Notes under the pieces: generated by a model
Told to the model about the DNA's origin: nothing
The model's input: the letters and a program-made list of their open reading frames with translations, nothing else
The model's database searches: none
Shown: in pieces, positions 1 through 12,032 of the stretch
Numbering within the stretch: position 1 is the stretch's first letter
How the letters are laid out: every line of letters begins with the position of its first letter
Source: Anaeramoeba flamelloides
Lineage: Eukaryota > Metamonada > Anaeramoebidae
Direction: 5' to 3'
DNA length: 64,000 nucleotides
NCBI GenBank assembly: GCA_027625915.1
Contig: JANTQA010000023.1
Coordinates: forward strand, 12,090,001 to 12,154,000
Translations under genes and position numbers: made by a program

Positions 1-1579
1 TTTTATGAAGGAGATAGTATAATAACTTTGCCATAAAAAAAAAAAAAAATTATTCAAAAGCTAGTTAATGTTTATAATACAAAATAGTTTCAAATTTTGT
101 TTTTTGTATAAAATTCAATAAAATGAAAAATGATAGTTAAATCTAGAATCATGGAAATACCATTTTTTTAACCAATTAAAACTTTATAGAAAAATCTGAA
201 ATTATCTTCCCCTTTAAAGATAAAGATATAATTTGTCATAATAATAAGTACCACTGATTTTTTTAATTAGAATATTATTTAAATATTCTAAATATATTCA
301 TTTTAACTGTATTGATTAATTTCCAAATAAAAAAAAAACACCAAATACTCTATAATAATTGAGAAAAATGGAATTAAACAAAAAGTTAATAAAAATTTTA
401 AATCAGAATCATTTTAACCAATATAAAATAAACAAATATTTTTTTAATTGTCATAAAAATATTTGTATATTCAATTTTATATGAATTGAAAGAAAACTAT
501 TTTGTTTGTAAAATTATCCTCAAAATCACCAAAATTTAAAAAAACATTTTGGAAAAAATATTCAAAGTAAAGAAAAATAATAAATAAAACATTAATTTTA
601 TAAAGTAAAAACCAAAAAATTCTAATAGGATATCTTTTCTTATCAATTTTGGCATTTATCTAAGGAATAATCACAATAAATTTTATTATAAATTTTCAGT
701 CATATTAACTTCAAAAATTTCATGATTTTTTAGATTGCTACACTTACCAAAAGGACCAAATTTTAACATTTGAATATTTAACCCATTCACCCACAAACCC
801 ACACAATTAGAACTTTTAATGGCCCTAAGAGTTACTGATAATAGAGGAATTTAAAAACCAAGAAATTTGAAAAACATAATAAGTCACTTTTTCTGTTCAA
901 TCGAAACAATTGTAAACTATTCAAAAATATTTCCATTTTAAAGATTATATTTGTAATATTTCAAAATATCTCTGTAATTACCAAAAGAAAGAATAAAAAA
1001 ATAACAAATTCTTGATTGGTTAACGTCAGGTTGTTGGAAAAAATTATTAAAACCTTTTTGATAAAACTATATTTTTGTATCCAGGCTAAAAAATTAGTGA
1101 TCAAGCATAACATAAGTAATAATTCCAAAAAATCTTCCAATTGTTACATCCAAAATCAAGATTTTTAAGTTGTATTTTTCAAGAATACTCTACCATTATG
1201 AATTATATAAAATTGTAAACAAGATCCCCAAGTAACAACAAGTTTTTTCCAAAAACTTTTCTTTTGGAATTCTGGGAAAGAAAAAGCTTTTTGGAATTAG
1301 ACTAGAGAAGTAGTCAAGTGAAAGTTCTTTTGAATAGTCTGCTTAAAGGAATTACAGCTTGGTTCTCAACCAGACGAGAATACAAACTTAATACTCAGAA
1401 TGAGAGTAATTTTTGTCGAACAAAAAATAGAAGAGTATCTCACATTAGAATGTAAAAATTAAAAAATACACTTTCATTGCATCCTATTCACATCCCTTAA
1501 GATGTGATTGTAAAATGAAACAAACCAGAAATATTATTTATTCTTTTCCCAAAAACCTTTTATTTTTTTTCAAAAATTT
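1..1579. other. Intergenic region, no gene seen
   Basis: AT-rich non-coding DNA with homopolymer runs. I see no supportable ORF or RNA gene. The stretch from about 1260 to 1579 is less monotonous and ends in a T-rich tract just before the ATG of the actin-related gene, so it probably holds its promoter and 5' leader. No specific motif can be assigned. Confidence 0.6.
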
Positions 1580-2587
1580 ATGACATCGGTTGTGATTGAT
1601 TTTGGAACATCTTCATTCAAGTACGGAGTTGCCGGGGATCGTTTTCCAAAAAAGCTCCAGTGTTCAAGTTTTGGGGATCCTTGGAATGGAGAGGACATTA
1701 TCGATTGGGTTAATTTCAAAAAGCTTATCAACAAAATATTTGAAAATTTGTGTCTTGATCCAAAAGAATGCAAAGTTTTGGTTTGCTTGCCAGTACACCA
1801 ACCGTATGAGCTCGATTGTAAACTGGCCGATTATTTTTTCAATCTTTTAAAAATACAAGCTATTTATTTTTGCCTCCAGCCTGTACTTTCATGCTACAGC
1901 TTTGGCCGACTAAGCGGAGCCGTGATGGAAATTGGCCACTCGATGCTTCAAATGTGCATTATTGAGAATGGCTTTTCAATTTCTGATTCGATCTCCTGTG
2001 ATCGTCTTGGAGCGGTGCTGCCAATGGAATACTTACAAAAGGAATACAAGAAGAAGGGGGTGGATCTCAATTTAACACAAGCACAACAGCTGTTGAAGGA
2101 GCATTGCCATGTCTCTTCTGACATCGAGCTCGAGTCTCGTAATGTAACACCAGTCCAAGTGTATGGCTACCAACAAACGATCGCACTTGGACAGGAAAAG
2201 TTTTTGGCCTACGAAACCTTATTTAACAATTCGCTTTTGGGTTCCAATTACAAAACCATTGTGGAAATTTTTCAAAGCTGTTTGGGCACCATCCAGCAAT
2301 CACAATGGCCCAAATTTTTAAGTAACATCATAATTTCCGGTGGCTTGTCGCATGCAATTGGAATCACAGAGAGGATCCGCTTGGAACTTATCAAAGCTTA
2401 CCCTCAAAATTCGATCAATGTCATCAAGTCCTCACAGACAAAACGCATCAACGAAGACAATTCCTTTATAGGCGCAAGTATACTTGGCAGCCTGGTGCAA
2501 TTCAAAGAAAAGTGGGTTGTGCGTGACAAATTCTTAGAAATAGGAAACAAAGCAATAAATATTTGTTATCGTGTCGATAAGAATTAA
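1580..2587 (+). CDS. Divergent actin-related protein (orphan Arp)
   Basis: A single uninterrupted 335-residue ORF aligns along nearly the whole actin fold. The phosphate-1 loop is DFGTSSFKYGVAGD (residues 7-20). The region around VLVCLPVHQP (67-75) matches actin's VLLTEAPLNP strand, LQPVLSCYSFGR (99-110) matches the AVLSLYASGR helix, and ISGGLSHAIG (252-261) matches the adenosine-binding SGGTTMYPG segment. Two departures are clear. About 40 residues corresponding to actin's DNase-I-loop region (roughly 40-75) are missing, and the phosphate-2 loop DSGDG is replaced by EIGHS (117-121), so nucleotide hydrolysis is probably lost or weak. I cannot place it in a named Arp class (Arp1-10). The start is the first in-frame ATG after a T-rich leader, and the stop is TAA with AATAAA at 2619. 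The coding sequence is visibly richer in G+C than the other genes here and has no intron, which could reflect strong expression selection or retroposition. Certain as actin family, uncertain in role. Confidence 0.88.
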   Translation: MTSVVIDFGTSSFKYGVAGDRFPKKLQCSSFGDPWNGEDIIDWVNFKKLINKIFENLCLDPKECKVLVCLPVHQPYELDCKLADYFFNLLKIQAIYFCLQPVLSCYSFGRLSGAVMEIGHSMLQMCIIENGFSISDSISCDRLGAVLPMEYLQKEYKKKGVDLNLTQAQQLLKEHCHVSSDIELESRNVTPVQVYGYQQTIALGQEKFLAYETLFNNSLLGSNYKTIVEIFQSCLGTIQQSQWPKFLSNIIISGGLSHAIGITERIRLELIKAYPQNSINVIKSSQTKRINEDNSFIGASILGSLVQFKEKWVVRDKFLEIGNKAINICYRVDKN

Positions 2588-3952
2588 AACATTCCACCTT
2601 TCATGTTTTTTATCTTCAAATAAATTAAATTTTTAATCACCGTAATTTTTGAAAAGCTCTATTTTATTTTCAATACCTTACCCAATCAGACACCCAAAAA
2701 AAGCAAGTTTCAAAATTTAAGCAAGTAAGTAATATTATACAGTTTTAAAAATTTTAATTTGGAAACTTGACTAAAAATTTTTTGAGTGCCACCAGATATT
2801 GAAACTTTGAAATCATAACGTTACTCACAACTCCTTTTGTGGAAAGAAAGCGAACCCAAAGTAATCTTAAATCAGAGTCAAATCTTTAAATTTTCAATTT
2901 TTTTTTTTATCAGATGCCTTTCGTGATTTTTGATTTATTTTTAAATAAAAAGGTTTTAAATGAAACAAAGTCAAATAAATAAATAATATTTCATAAAATA
3001 CAATCACTCTCTGAATTCATATTGAGTTGAAGAAACTCTTTATGAAAAATTAATGTAAAAATTAAAAAATACGTTTTTAGGATATTTAAGAAAATGAAAT
3101 CACAAAAAATAATATAATAAAATTTGGAAAATTTCATTGACTTGTGAATATAAGAATACTTTTTATTTGAATCATTTTGTAGGATGAGTGGTGAAAAATT
3201 TTCAAAAAATTTGGTTAAAAAAATGATTATGAGTGATATTTTTTTGAAAACTGTTCTTAAATGAAGAATTACCAAAAAAAAAAAAGAAAAAAAAAAACGA
3301 TATTTCATTTTCAATTTTTTTCGAAATTGACTTTTAAAAAAAAATATTTCAATTTTCCTTAATTATTTGTGAACCAATAAAAAAATTCAATCAAAACAAA
3401 ACAAAATTAAAATAAAAAAAAAAAATATCAAGTATATTAAAGTGTACAAATAAGGGATGATAAACTGGCAGATACCAATTTTTTTTTTTTAATTTTTCGT
3501 TTTTATTCTAAGTAACTTTTTAAAAGTTTAAGTTAATTTCTTCAACTTTTGGGGAAAAAATCCTGTAAACTTATGTTGAGACTATTTTCAAAAAGGTATC
3601 TTATATTTCAGAATTGTTGAATGTGTTGTTGTTTTTAATTAAGATTTAACTTGACTAATCACAACCTAATTTAAAATGAGAGGAATGAAATAAACTTGAA
3701 AGTCTTTTGATAAATTTGTTTTTATAAAAATTTTTTTTCTTGAGTACCAAATCTCAATTATTGGTATTGATAAAAAAAAATTCCTCACTACCTAAATTTG
3801 AGAATAGATGGATCCAAGAGTGAATGGTTATCCAAAAAATTCGCAAAACCACAAGAATTTGAACATTTTTGTTTTTTTTTTGATTTTTTTTTCAAAAAAT
3901 TTACATATTTTGAAATAACTTTGAGTGGTTTGTTTGGTTTATAAAAAAAATA

Positions 3953-4149
3953 CAGTCTATTTCACTTTTAAGGCACAAACTTTCTACAAAATTTAAGACA
4001 AAAAAAAATCTCAAATTAAGGCAAAAAATTTGTAATTATTTTTTTTTCCAATTTATTTTACTAGAATCTGAATTTTGTGCCTTAATTTGAGATTTTTATT
4101 GTTCTTTAAATTTCGTTGAAAGTTTGTACCTTAAAAGTGAAACTGCCTG
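3953..4149. mobile_element. Foldback MITE family M5, copy 1
   Basis: Nearly the whole element is palindromic: the left half (CAGTCTATTTCACTTTTAAGGC...) is mirrored by the right half ending in CCTTAAAAGTGAAACTGCCTG. Other copies lie at 22172-22343 and 28260-28455. It has no coding capacity. It lies next to TA on the left; the right flank is CA, so that side of the TA duplication has decayed. Confidence 0.8.
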
Positions 4150-4576
4150 CACAAAATATGAAAAGGAAAATAATTTTTAATTTGAAAAGAAAACAAAAGA
4201 TTATTGTGATATATTTTTAAAAAAAGAATAATTTCATTTTCAAAAAATTTGGTAAAAGTAATTAAAAATAGATTTGGTGTATCCAAAGAAACAGAAAAAA
4301 TCAACAAGAAAGGGTCTCTATAGTACGCTCATTGTTATAATTTGTTTTAAGTTAATTTTTAAACAAAAATAAAAATTTAGTAAACTGGCACTTTTAAATG
4401 TGTGTCATAGAATTTGAATACTTTTAAAGATTCTTTAAAATCATATTAAGCCATAAAAAAAATTGGGGGTTGTTAAATATATAAGGTATCAACAATCAAA
4501 AAAATTATAATTTATTTTTTAAATTGTTTTAATTTATTAAAATATTCAAACACATTCTTGATGAATTTTGAATATA

Positions 4577-5117
4577 TAATCCATTTTCGAGTCAAGGGGG
4601 CCCAGTTGTTATTATGAGTGAATTACATAGGTTTAAAGAGTTTGAATGAATATTAGTAGTGAAAATTACTTTTTGAAAATTTCAATATTGAAAATTATTT
4701 TTTTTACACATTTCGGTTTCTTCTCTAGATTTTTTTTTGATTCTTCATTCATTTGTACTTTTTTTTATTGCAAAACCGATAGTCACTTGGTAAAAACCTA
4801 ATAAAAATGCTTCTGGAAAAGTGAAAATGATTGTAGAGAAATGATCTTGATTTATATTAGAATTTTATTTGATCTTCAATTGAAGATCGTAATGGACTTT
4901 GCTATTTTTCTCAATAACCTTAAGAATTTGGGGTTTTCAATTTTCAAGAAAATCTACTGGATTTATTAGTTATATTTCAGACGGATATCAACTATTCTCC
5001 AAGGTTTATTATTTTTCTTCTTTCTTGTTTTTTCTTCAAACGCCAATACGAAAAAATAACTGACCTTAGGAAAATATAATTTTTTTTGGATACCTCTTTT
5101 AGAGAAACAAAGTTTAT
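4577..5117. mobile_element. MITE-like element family M3, uninterrupted copy
   Basis: It starts with TAATCCATTTTCGAGTCAAG followed by a run of G and CCCAG. It ends near 5117 after a segment reading AGAGAAACAAAGTTTATC. A second copy at about 50970-52090 matches at both ends and through the middle, but is split by another element. This copy therefore serves as the uninterrupted reference. The terminal inverted repeats are imperfect and the boundaries are approximate. Confidence 0.65.
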
Positions 5118-6166
5118 CACAAATAGAATCATTTTATTTTAGCTAATCCTATTAGTTATGGTATATTTACACTAATATTTTTCTCTAAAAAATATATTTT
5201 TTATTTTGGATTTTATTTTTTATTCGATTCCAAAGATATACCAATGATAACAAGTTGTAATTCAGAGTAGTGTTTATTTATTGTAAAATTCTTGAATTTT
5301 GCTGGGATATAAATAATAATTGCATTGATAACTGACGTAAATGAAAAAATAATTGAATAAATATCTTTTATGAAGAACTTTTCAGTAATTTACAAATGTG
5401 TATTTGAAACCAAAAAAAAAAAAAAAAATTAAAAGTAAAAAAAACCCAATACACCCCCTTTTTTCTAAAAAATAATTTATATAATCTTCTGAATAAAAGA
5501 TATTTTGAAATGAAGCCAAGACAAAAGGATGGCATTTGTAATATCTTTTCAGAATTATATTTAGAACATACATTGATGAGTTCATTTATTTTTACAAAAA
5601 TGTTATTCAAAATAATTTCTTCTAATTCTGAAATTATTGTTTACTTCTAATTTGAATAATTACTGATTTAAATAAAAAATCAAAAACAAAGTCAATTATA
5701 TTGTTTTTTTTTTATTAATAAAAAGTTTTTAAAAATAGAAAAAAAATAATTTTTTTAATTTTCACATATATTTCAGGTTTATTAATGAGATAAGTTTACT
5801 TTTTTTATAGTTATATATATTAATGAAAATAAATATTTGTTTTGTGAATAGAATCTAATTGAAAATACAAAAATAAATATTTTTTTTTTTTTACTAGCGA
5901 TTTTAATTTTAAACAAATTAAAAAAATTAGACAAAAAGAATATATAAAAAAAATAAACGTAAATTAAAAAGAAAAAGTAGGAGAAATCTATAAAAAAAAA
6001 AAAAAAATTGATTTTAAAGTAAATAATCAATTTGAAAATATTAAGACAAATTTAAATTAAACACAGAAAAAATTAAAGAAAAAAAAACACATTAATTAAA
6101 TTATCTGATAATCTAAGTATAATAAATAAAATTATTTTTTCTGTTTTTAAATTATTTATTACATTT

Positions 6167-6494
6167 TTAATAATAACCTCTTCCCCTATAATAACCTCTT
6201 CCCCTTCCTCTTCCTCTTCCTCTTCCTCTTCCTCTTCCTCTTCCTCTTCCTCTTCCTCTTCCTCTCCCCCTTCCTCTGCCTCTATAAAAACCCCTTCCCG
6301 TATTAAAACCACCTCGATAATAACCACCATATCCACCAGAGTAGCCTTGAATATATTGATTATATCCTGCAATATTTGTTCTTTTTCGGACAATTTTGAT
6401 CTCTCTACCATTTAATTCTGAGCCATTTAGTTTTAAAGCATTCTCAATAGATTCAGCTTCTTCAAATTCGATATACGCAAACCCTTTTGGATAT
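6167..6494 (-). CDS. PABPN1: PABPN1-like gene, exon 2
   Basis: This exon encodes the second half of the RRM and the arginine-glycine tail. The reading frame was chosen to continue the RRM. Another frame gives an apparent poly-Glu ORF over the same GGAAGA repeat, but that frame has no RRM and is a shadow. The TAA stop is at 6167-6169. Confidence 0.88.
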
Positions 6495-9400
6495 CTTTTT
6501 TATTTTATAAAAACAAATAAATGAAAAAAAAAATAAAATAAGAAATGAAAATTGAATAATTATGAATAACGGATATCGATGCAAATTAGTGAATATAATA
6601 ATTTTAATAATAAATCCCATTCTAAAAATTTGAACACAACCCAAAACCAAAAATAGGTAAAAAAAAAAAACCCGCTCTTTTGAATTTTTCGAAGCTTCAA
6701 ATTAAATCACATTTTAGTTACACATTATTAATATTTTTATATGTAATCATTTATATCCAAATTAAAGAAAAAAAAAAATAGAACGAAAAAATAAAAATCA
6801 AGTGTCCAAAATGATGAAATGAGTTGAATAAAAAATTGTTAAGCTAAATATGTTGAAATTTCACCAAAAATTTTTGATTAAACAAATGATTAGATACCAG
6901 CAACTAATTTTATGTGGATTTTTTTTTTTTAACAAACTCAATACTAATCTTTATATCAATCATTGTAAAAAAAAAAATACCGATCTAACGAAACAGATTA
7001 CAAAAATGAAAAAAAAAAAACAAAAAATAAATCAAAAAAAACAAAAAATGAAAAAGTTTGAAAAATTTAAAATTATTTCGAAATTGAATGTAATTGTAGA
7101 ATTGTTATTCTTTAAACTTTTTTAACTGTATCCAAAATTTTGTAATTTAGCGTATTTATCCCTCAACAAAAATAAACTTCAATTCAAAAATTTTTGTTCA
7201 TTTTTTTTTGAAAAAATGGTAATTTATTATTTTATAAGTTTAAATAGAAAAATTTAAAATATTTATAAGGTATTTCCAAAAAATTGAGACATTTTTTTTA
7301 TATTTTCCAAATAATATTTTCTTTTGAAAGTTGTACCTGTTAATAAAATAGTAATATAAAATTAAGAAGAAAATTAATTTTGATTAATTCAGTATTTATT
7401 TTACTGTGTATTTCAAAATTGTGCATCAAAATATTTCGAAAAAATGGAAAAAAAAAAAATAGAAATTGTTTTTGATAAAACGAGGCATGGCCAAATTTAA
7501 TAAAAAAATGAAAATATATTAAAAATTCAAATGGTTTTTTAAATGATAAAAAACAGTTATATATTTTTCATTTTCTGAAAAATTTATCAAGATTAAATCT
7601 CTTTCATAAAAAATTTTTCTACGATCAAAAAGAAATAATCACCAATTTTCACACACCAAAAAATATGAATAAAATCTGTGATCAAAACGTTTATTTATTT
7701 TATTACAATAATGCCTTATAAACAAAAAAATTACATTATTATGAAGAATCAATTTATGGTGAAAATAACAAAGTTGGATATTGAAATAGTTTTATTTGGA
7801 TTAAGTTTAATAACAATCTTTTTACATAAAGTATGCCCTACTTTTTAGGAAATAGCTTAAAACGGATTTTTTATTAGTAATCAATTTAGTAATACAATTT
7901 ATTTTGAAACTTTTGAAATTTATATAAATAAGAACAAAATAAAAATACAATTAACAACAATTTTTTAAATTTGGGCATTATGAATTATTTTTTTTTATAT
8001 TGAAAAAAAAACTTATGAGTGGATTCACAACCTCTCCGATCAAATATAAGGTTTCAATTTTTAACTGAATAATCTAAACCGGTTCAAGTTTTTATATCGA
8101 AACATCACGAAAAAAAGTAAATAAAAAAATCTGAGAAACATATTGAAACAAAAAAAAAAAAGAAAAAGAAAATAAATCTGAAAGAAAAAGGTAAAAAAAA
8201 AAAAAAAGCAAAATTCTGAAACAAAATAAGAAAAAATGAAAATATGAAAATTAGTAATAATTGAAATCTTTTATTTTTTTCCTGGGGAATTTTCTTGATA
8301 TTAGGGAGAAGATTAACAAAGGAAAAAGATCAAGTGGTTACTTGCTAATACTGAGATACTGAAACATGACAGTATGAGTAACTTGAAAAGAAAAAAAAGA
8401 AAAAAGCAAAGGCTAAAATGACCAAAGGTTTAAAGCAAACGAGATCAAAAAGAAAAAATAAATGAAAACAATTAAGCAACAACGATCCAAATTAACATTC
8501 AAGATCAACTATCAAACTAATCGAAAAATTAATCAAAAGTATTGTGGTTGTGATTTTGAGTTCTTAATTAATTACATTATTGATTTTTTTTTTTTTTTTT
8601 TTTACCAATTGCTTCTTATAAACCCTCTCTAAACTTAATTTTTTTTTGTTTCTTTTTTCAATATTTTTTGTTTATTTTTTATTTATTTATTTTATTTAAT
8701 TTTTTCTTTTTGTTTTTTCAATATTTTTTGTCAATTTTTGTTTTTGCTTATCAGCCAGAAAGATAATTTTAGGTGCGTCTTTCTCATGAATAACCACGAA
8801 ATCTATTGTTTTAAACTTAAGTTTCCTTCTAGAATTTTAAGTAAAAGGACATTTAGAGTGTAATTTAAACTTCTTTAATAATAATAATTAAAATATTTTC
8901 TTCTCATAACAAAAACCCTAAAATATTCAAGATTAAGACTTGTAGGTAAATAACATTTTTTTGAATTTTAGCTTAGTAGGGGATCTAAACGGTTTTTATT
9001 TATTCGATTGATAATAATATAATCAATTATTCTTCAAAGTTAATTTTACTTTTTCTTTTAATTGAAATTATTTTTCCATTTTCTGCAATGTTTTTTAAAA
9101 AATAACGCGTTTAAGGTTTTTTTTCCCAATCTTGTAATAACAATGAATTTATAACTTTAAAAGTCTAACAATTTGTTTTTATATTTTTTCGATCTCAATA
9201 ATGTGAAAATTTTTGACTAACTGTTTAACCACTAACACAACTCAGTCCCCTTTTTGTAATTTTAAAACAAGTATGATAAATTGATATTATCTGTATACTT
9301 TAATATTCTTTAATAATAAAGTATTTCATTTGTATATTTTAAAAGTTCATAAAAATAAACTCCATTTAACTCAAAGTAGCCGAGCCAAAATGAAAAATTC

Positions 9401-12000
9401 TTATTTTTTTTTTTAAGAATCAACAAACATACGATTGTTTAGAAATAAGAGAAACAATTAACTTCGGATTAGAGTTGATATTCATTAAACAAAATAACTG
9501 AACAAACGATAAATTTTTCAAAAAAATAAAATGCCAAAATTTTTTTGGGTATATCAATGGAAAGTCTCATTCAAAATAACACATTTCTTTGGATAACTAA
9601 AATAGTTAACAATAATATTTTTTTGAAAATAGTAAATGTATGAATTTTAAAAGAAAATTCCTGACATCAATTTTCTTAATTCTAGTTTGGGGATTTTTTA
9701 GATCTTTTTTTTCTTCAAATTGACTTTTTTAAAATAATTAAAAAAAAAAAAAAAGAAAGGAAAAGCTTTGAAAAAAAATGAAAAAAATTTAACTAAATTA
9801 GGGAAAATGTTTTGATTTATAAAATGAATTAATTTATTTTTTAAAAAATTTGGGAAAAAGCTCAGTAATTTTTATTTATTTTTTTTTTAGTCAATAAAAC
9901 CAGGACCCGTTGGCTGAAAAAGAGTTTATATTCTGAAAGGATTTGCTTGAAAAGGCAAAAAATTAAATTTTCAAATTTTGAATCAAAAAGAAATCAAAGG
10001 AACGTCCTTTTTCAACAAATTATTTTTGAAAAGTATCAAATTAGACTTGTTAATAAAATAAAGAAAATTTGGTAAGGTTAATATATGGGATATTCCATTT
10101 TTCATAAAGAAATCAAAGAAATCAAAGAAGCCACAGAAATCAAAGAAATCACAGAAATCACTGAAGCAACAGAAATCCAAAGTAATGCAAAGTGTATCAA
10201 TAATTTTTTGAGTATTTTTGATTCTTTATTGACATGGTGATTCGATTTTCTTTTGTTAAAATGATGTGTGCTCTTTAGCTTTGATTTTCTTGTAAAAAAT
10301 AATTGATTTCTGTGACTTTTTTACTAAAATCTTCATTTTACATTATTTTTCACTTTTTTTATCTAATAAAGTCTTTTTATATTTCAAAGGATAAAAGAAA
10401 TCTTATGATTTTACAATAAAAGGACAAAGACGAATTATGAATTCAATTCAAAAAAGATCCATTTTTCACAACCGGTTTTTGTATAACATTGGTGAAATAA
10501 ACGATTCTTTTATTTAAAAAAAAATTAAATTTATTTTAATTGAAAATTATGCGAGACAAAGTTAAAAAAAAAATAATTTTCTGGAAAAAAAGAAAACGTA
10601 AAACATGAAAACCCAGCTCTTCTAAAAATCTTTTTCAAACAATTGCAAATCAGACAAAGAAGATTAAAAAATGGAAAATTAATGATTATTATCAAAACAA
10701 ACGACAATATGAAAATAACCCAATAAATATTAATTGCTTTTTCATTTTTTTTTTCTCGAATTTTTAAAAAAAAATGAGACATTAAATTTGAGACCATATT
10801 GAAGTGTTTATTTTTTTTATCAGATATCTTTGAAAATGAATGGATCAAACAAATTCCTAAAGAATAAAAAAAATTTGGTCAACTTTGACCCTAAAATAAA
10901 CTAGATTCCAAAAATTTTGACACAGCTTAAACAGTTGAAAGATCACAATACTGCACTTTTTACATTCAATTTGGAAAGAATTTTGATTTTACAAACTAAT
11001 CAATTTTTTGTCTTTTTTGATTTATATTTTCATTTCCTTTTTTTCCAGTTACATAATCTGTTTCGTTAGATCTGTAAAATTTTTTTCAATGGTTGATTGA
11101 AAACTATTGTTGAGTTTGTTAAAAAGAAAAATCCACACACAATTAGTTAAAGGTATCTTATCATTTCAATTGAATAACAATTTTTGGTGAAATTTCAACA
11201 AATTTAGCAAATAAATTTTTTTTTCTGCTCTTTTCATTATTTTGGATATATAAATTCTTTTTTTCGTTTTATATTTTTTTCTTTTATTTGAATAAAAATG
11301 ATTACTTATAAAAACTTTAATACTCGGTGAACTTAAATGTGGTTTTATATTAGGTTTGGAAAAATACAATAAATTGTGGGTTTTTTTTTTGCCTATTATT
11401 GATTTTGGGTGTTTATGTGATTTCTAAATTTTTGGAATGGGGGTTTAGTTGAGTTGGGTGGAAATAAAATTTGTATGAAAATAGTACTGGTCTAATTTGT
11501 GAAATAGAATTAATTGGTGAATTTAAGGTAAAACTGTTTTTCAAAAAGTGTTACACAAACACTTTTTTTAAATTACAATCCTTCAAATAGTTCAATTGAA
11601 ATTTGTTAAACTATTTATTAAAGAATTTTGAAAAACTTTAATTGATAAAACTTTTTGAAAATTATGTTCTATTTTGCTTTAAGATTAATCTATTTTTTCA
11701 AAGTAATAGATTACAAGTGATTTATAATCTTTATTGTTTTATAACTAGATGGACGAGTGGCGCTTTAAAACTATTTTGTTTGAAAAAATTTGCTTTTTAT
11801 TTGGAAGAAAACATTTCTTTTTTGTTTTTTGTTTTGAAATTTTTTTTTCTTCAAGATTTGAAGAAGAAAATTCGAGCACAAAGGAATATACTATTTCAAA
11901 AAGTACAAAATTAATTCAAAGAACCAGAGAACACAAAGATTCCAAAAAAAAAAATTATTCATTATATCCCAAGCAAAAAAAAAATTATTCATAATTGTGT

Positions 12001-12032
<32 letters not shown>

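Larger units (their letters stand above)
2588..6166. other. Intergenic region with two inverted-repeat elements
   Basis: The stretch between the convergent ends of the actin-related and PABPN1-like genes is AT-rich. It holds a 197-bp foldback element (3953-4149) and a longer TIR element (about 4577-5117), listed separately. Short ORFs here are AT-rich Phe/Ile/Lys frames with no family resemblance. No gene is supported. Confidence 0.6.

Noticed and set aside
6073-6411. 112-residue ORF with a long Glu run on the minus strand
   Set aside because: It is a different frame of the GGAAGA repeat in PABPN1 exon 2; the RRM/RG frame continues the real protein across the splice site.
8337-8390. GTTACTTGCTAATACTG...CAGTATGAGTAAC as a possible small RNA hairpin
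   Set aside because: The stem is short and imperfect, no snoRNA or tRNA boxes are present, and no second copy was seen.
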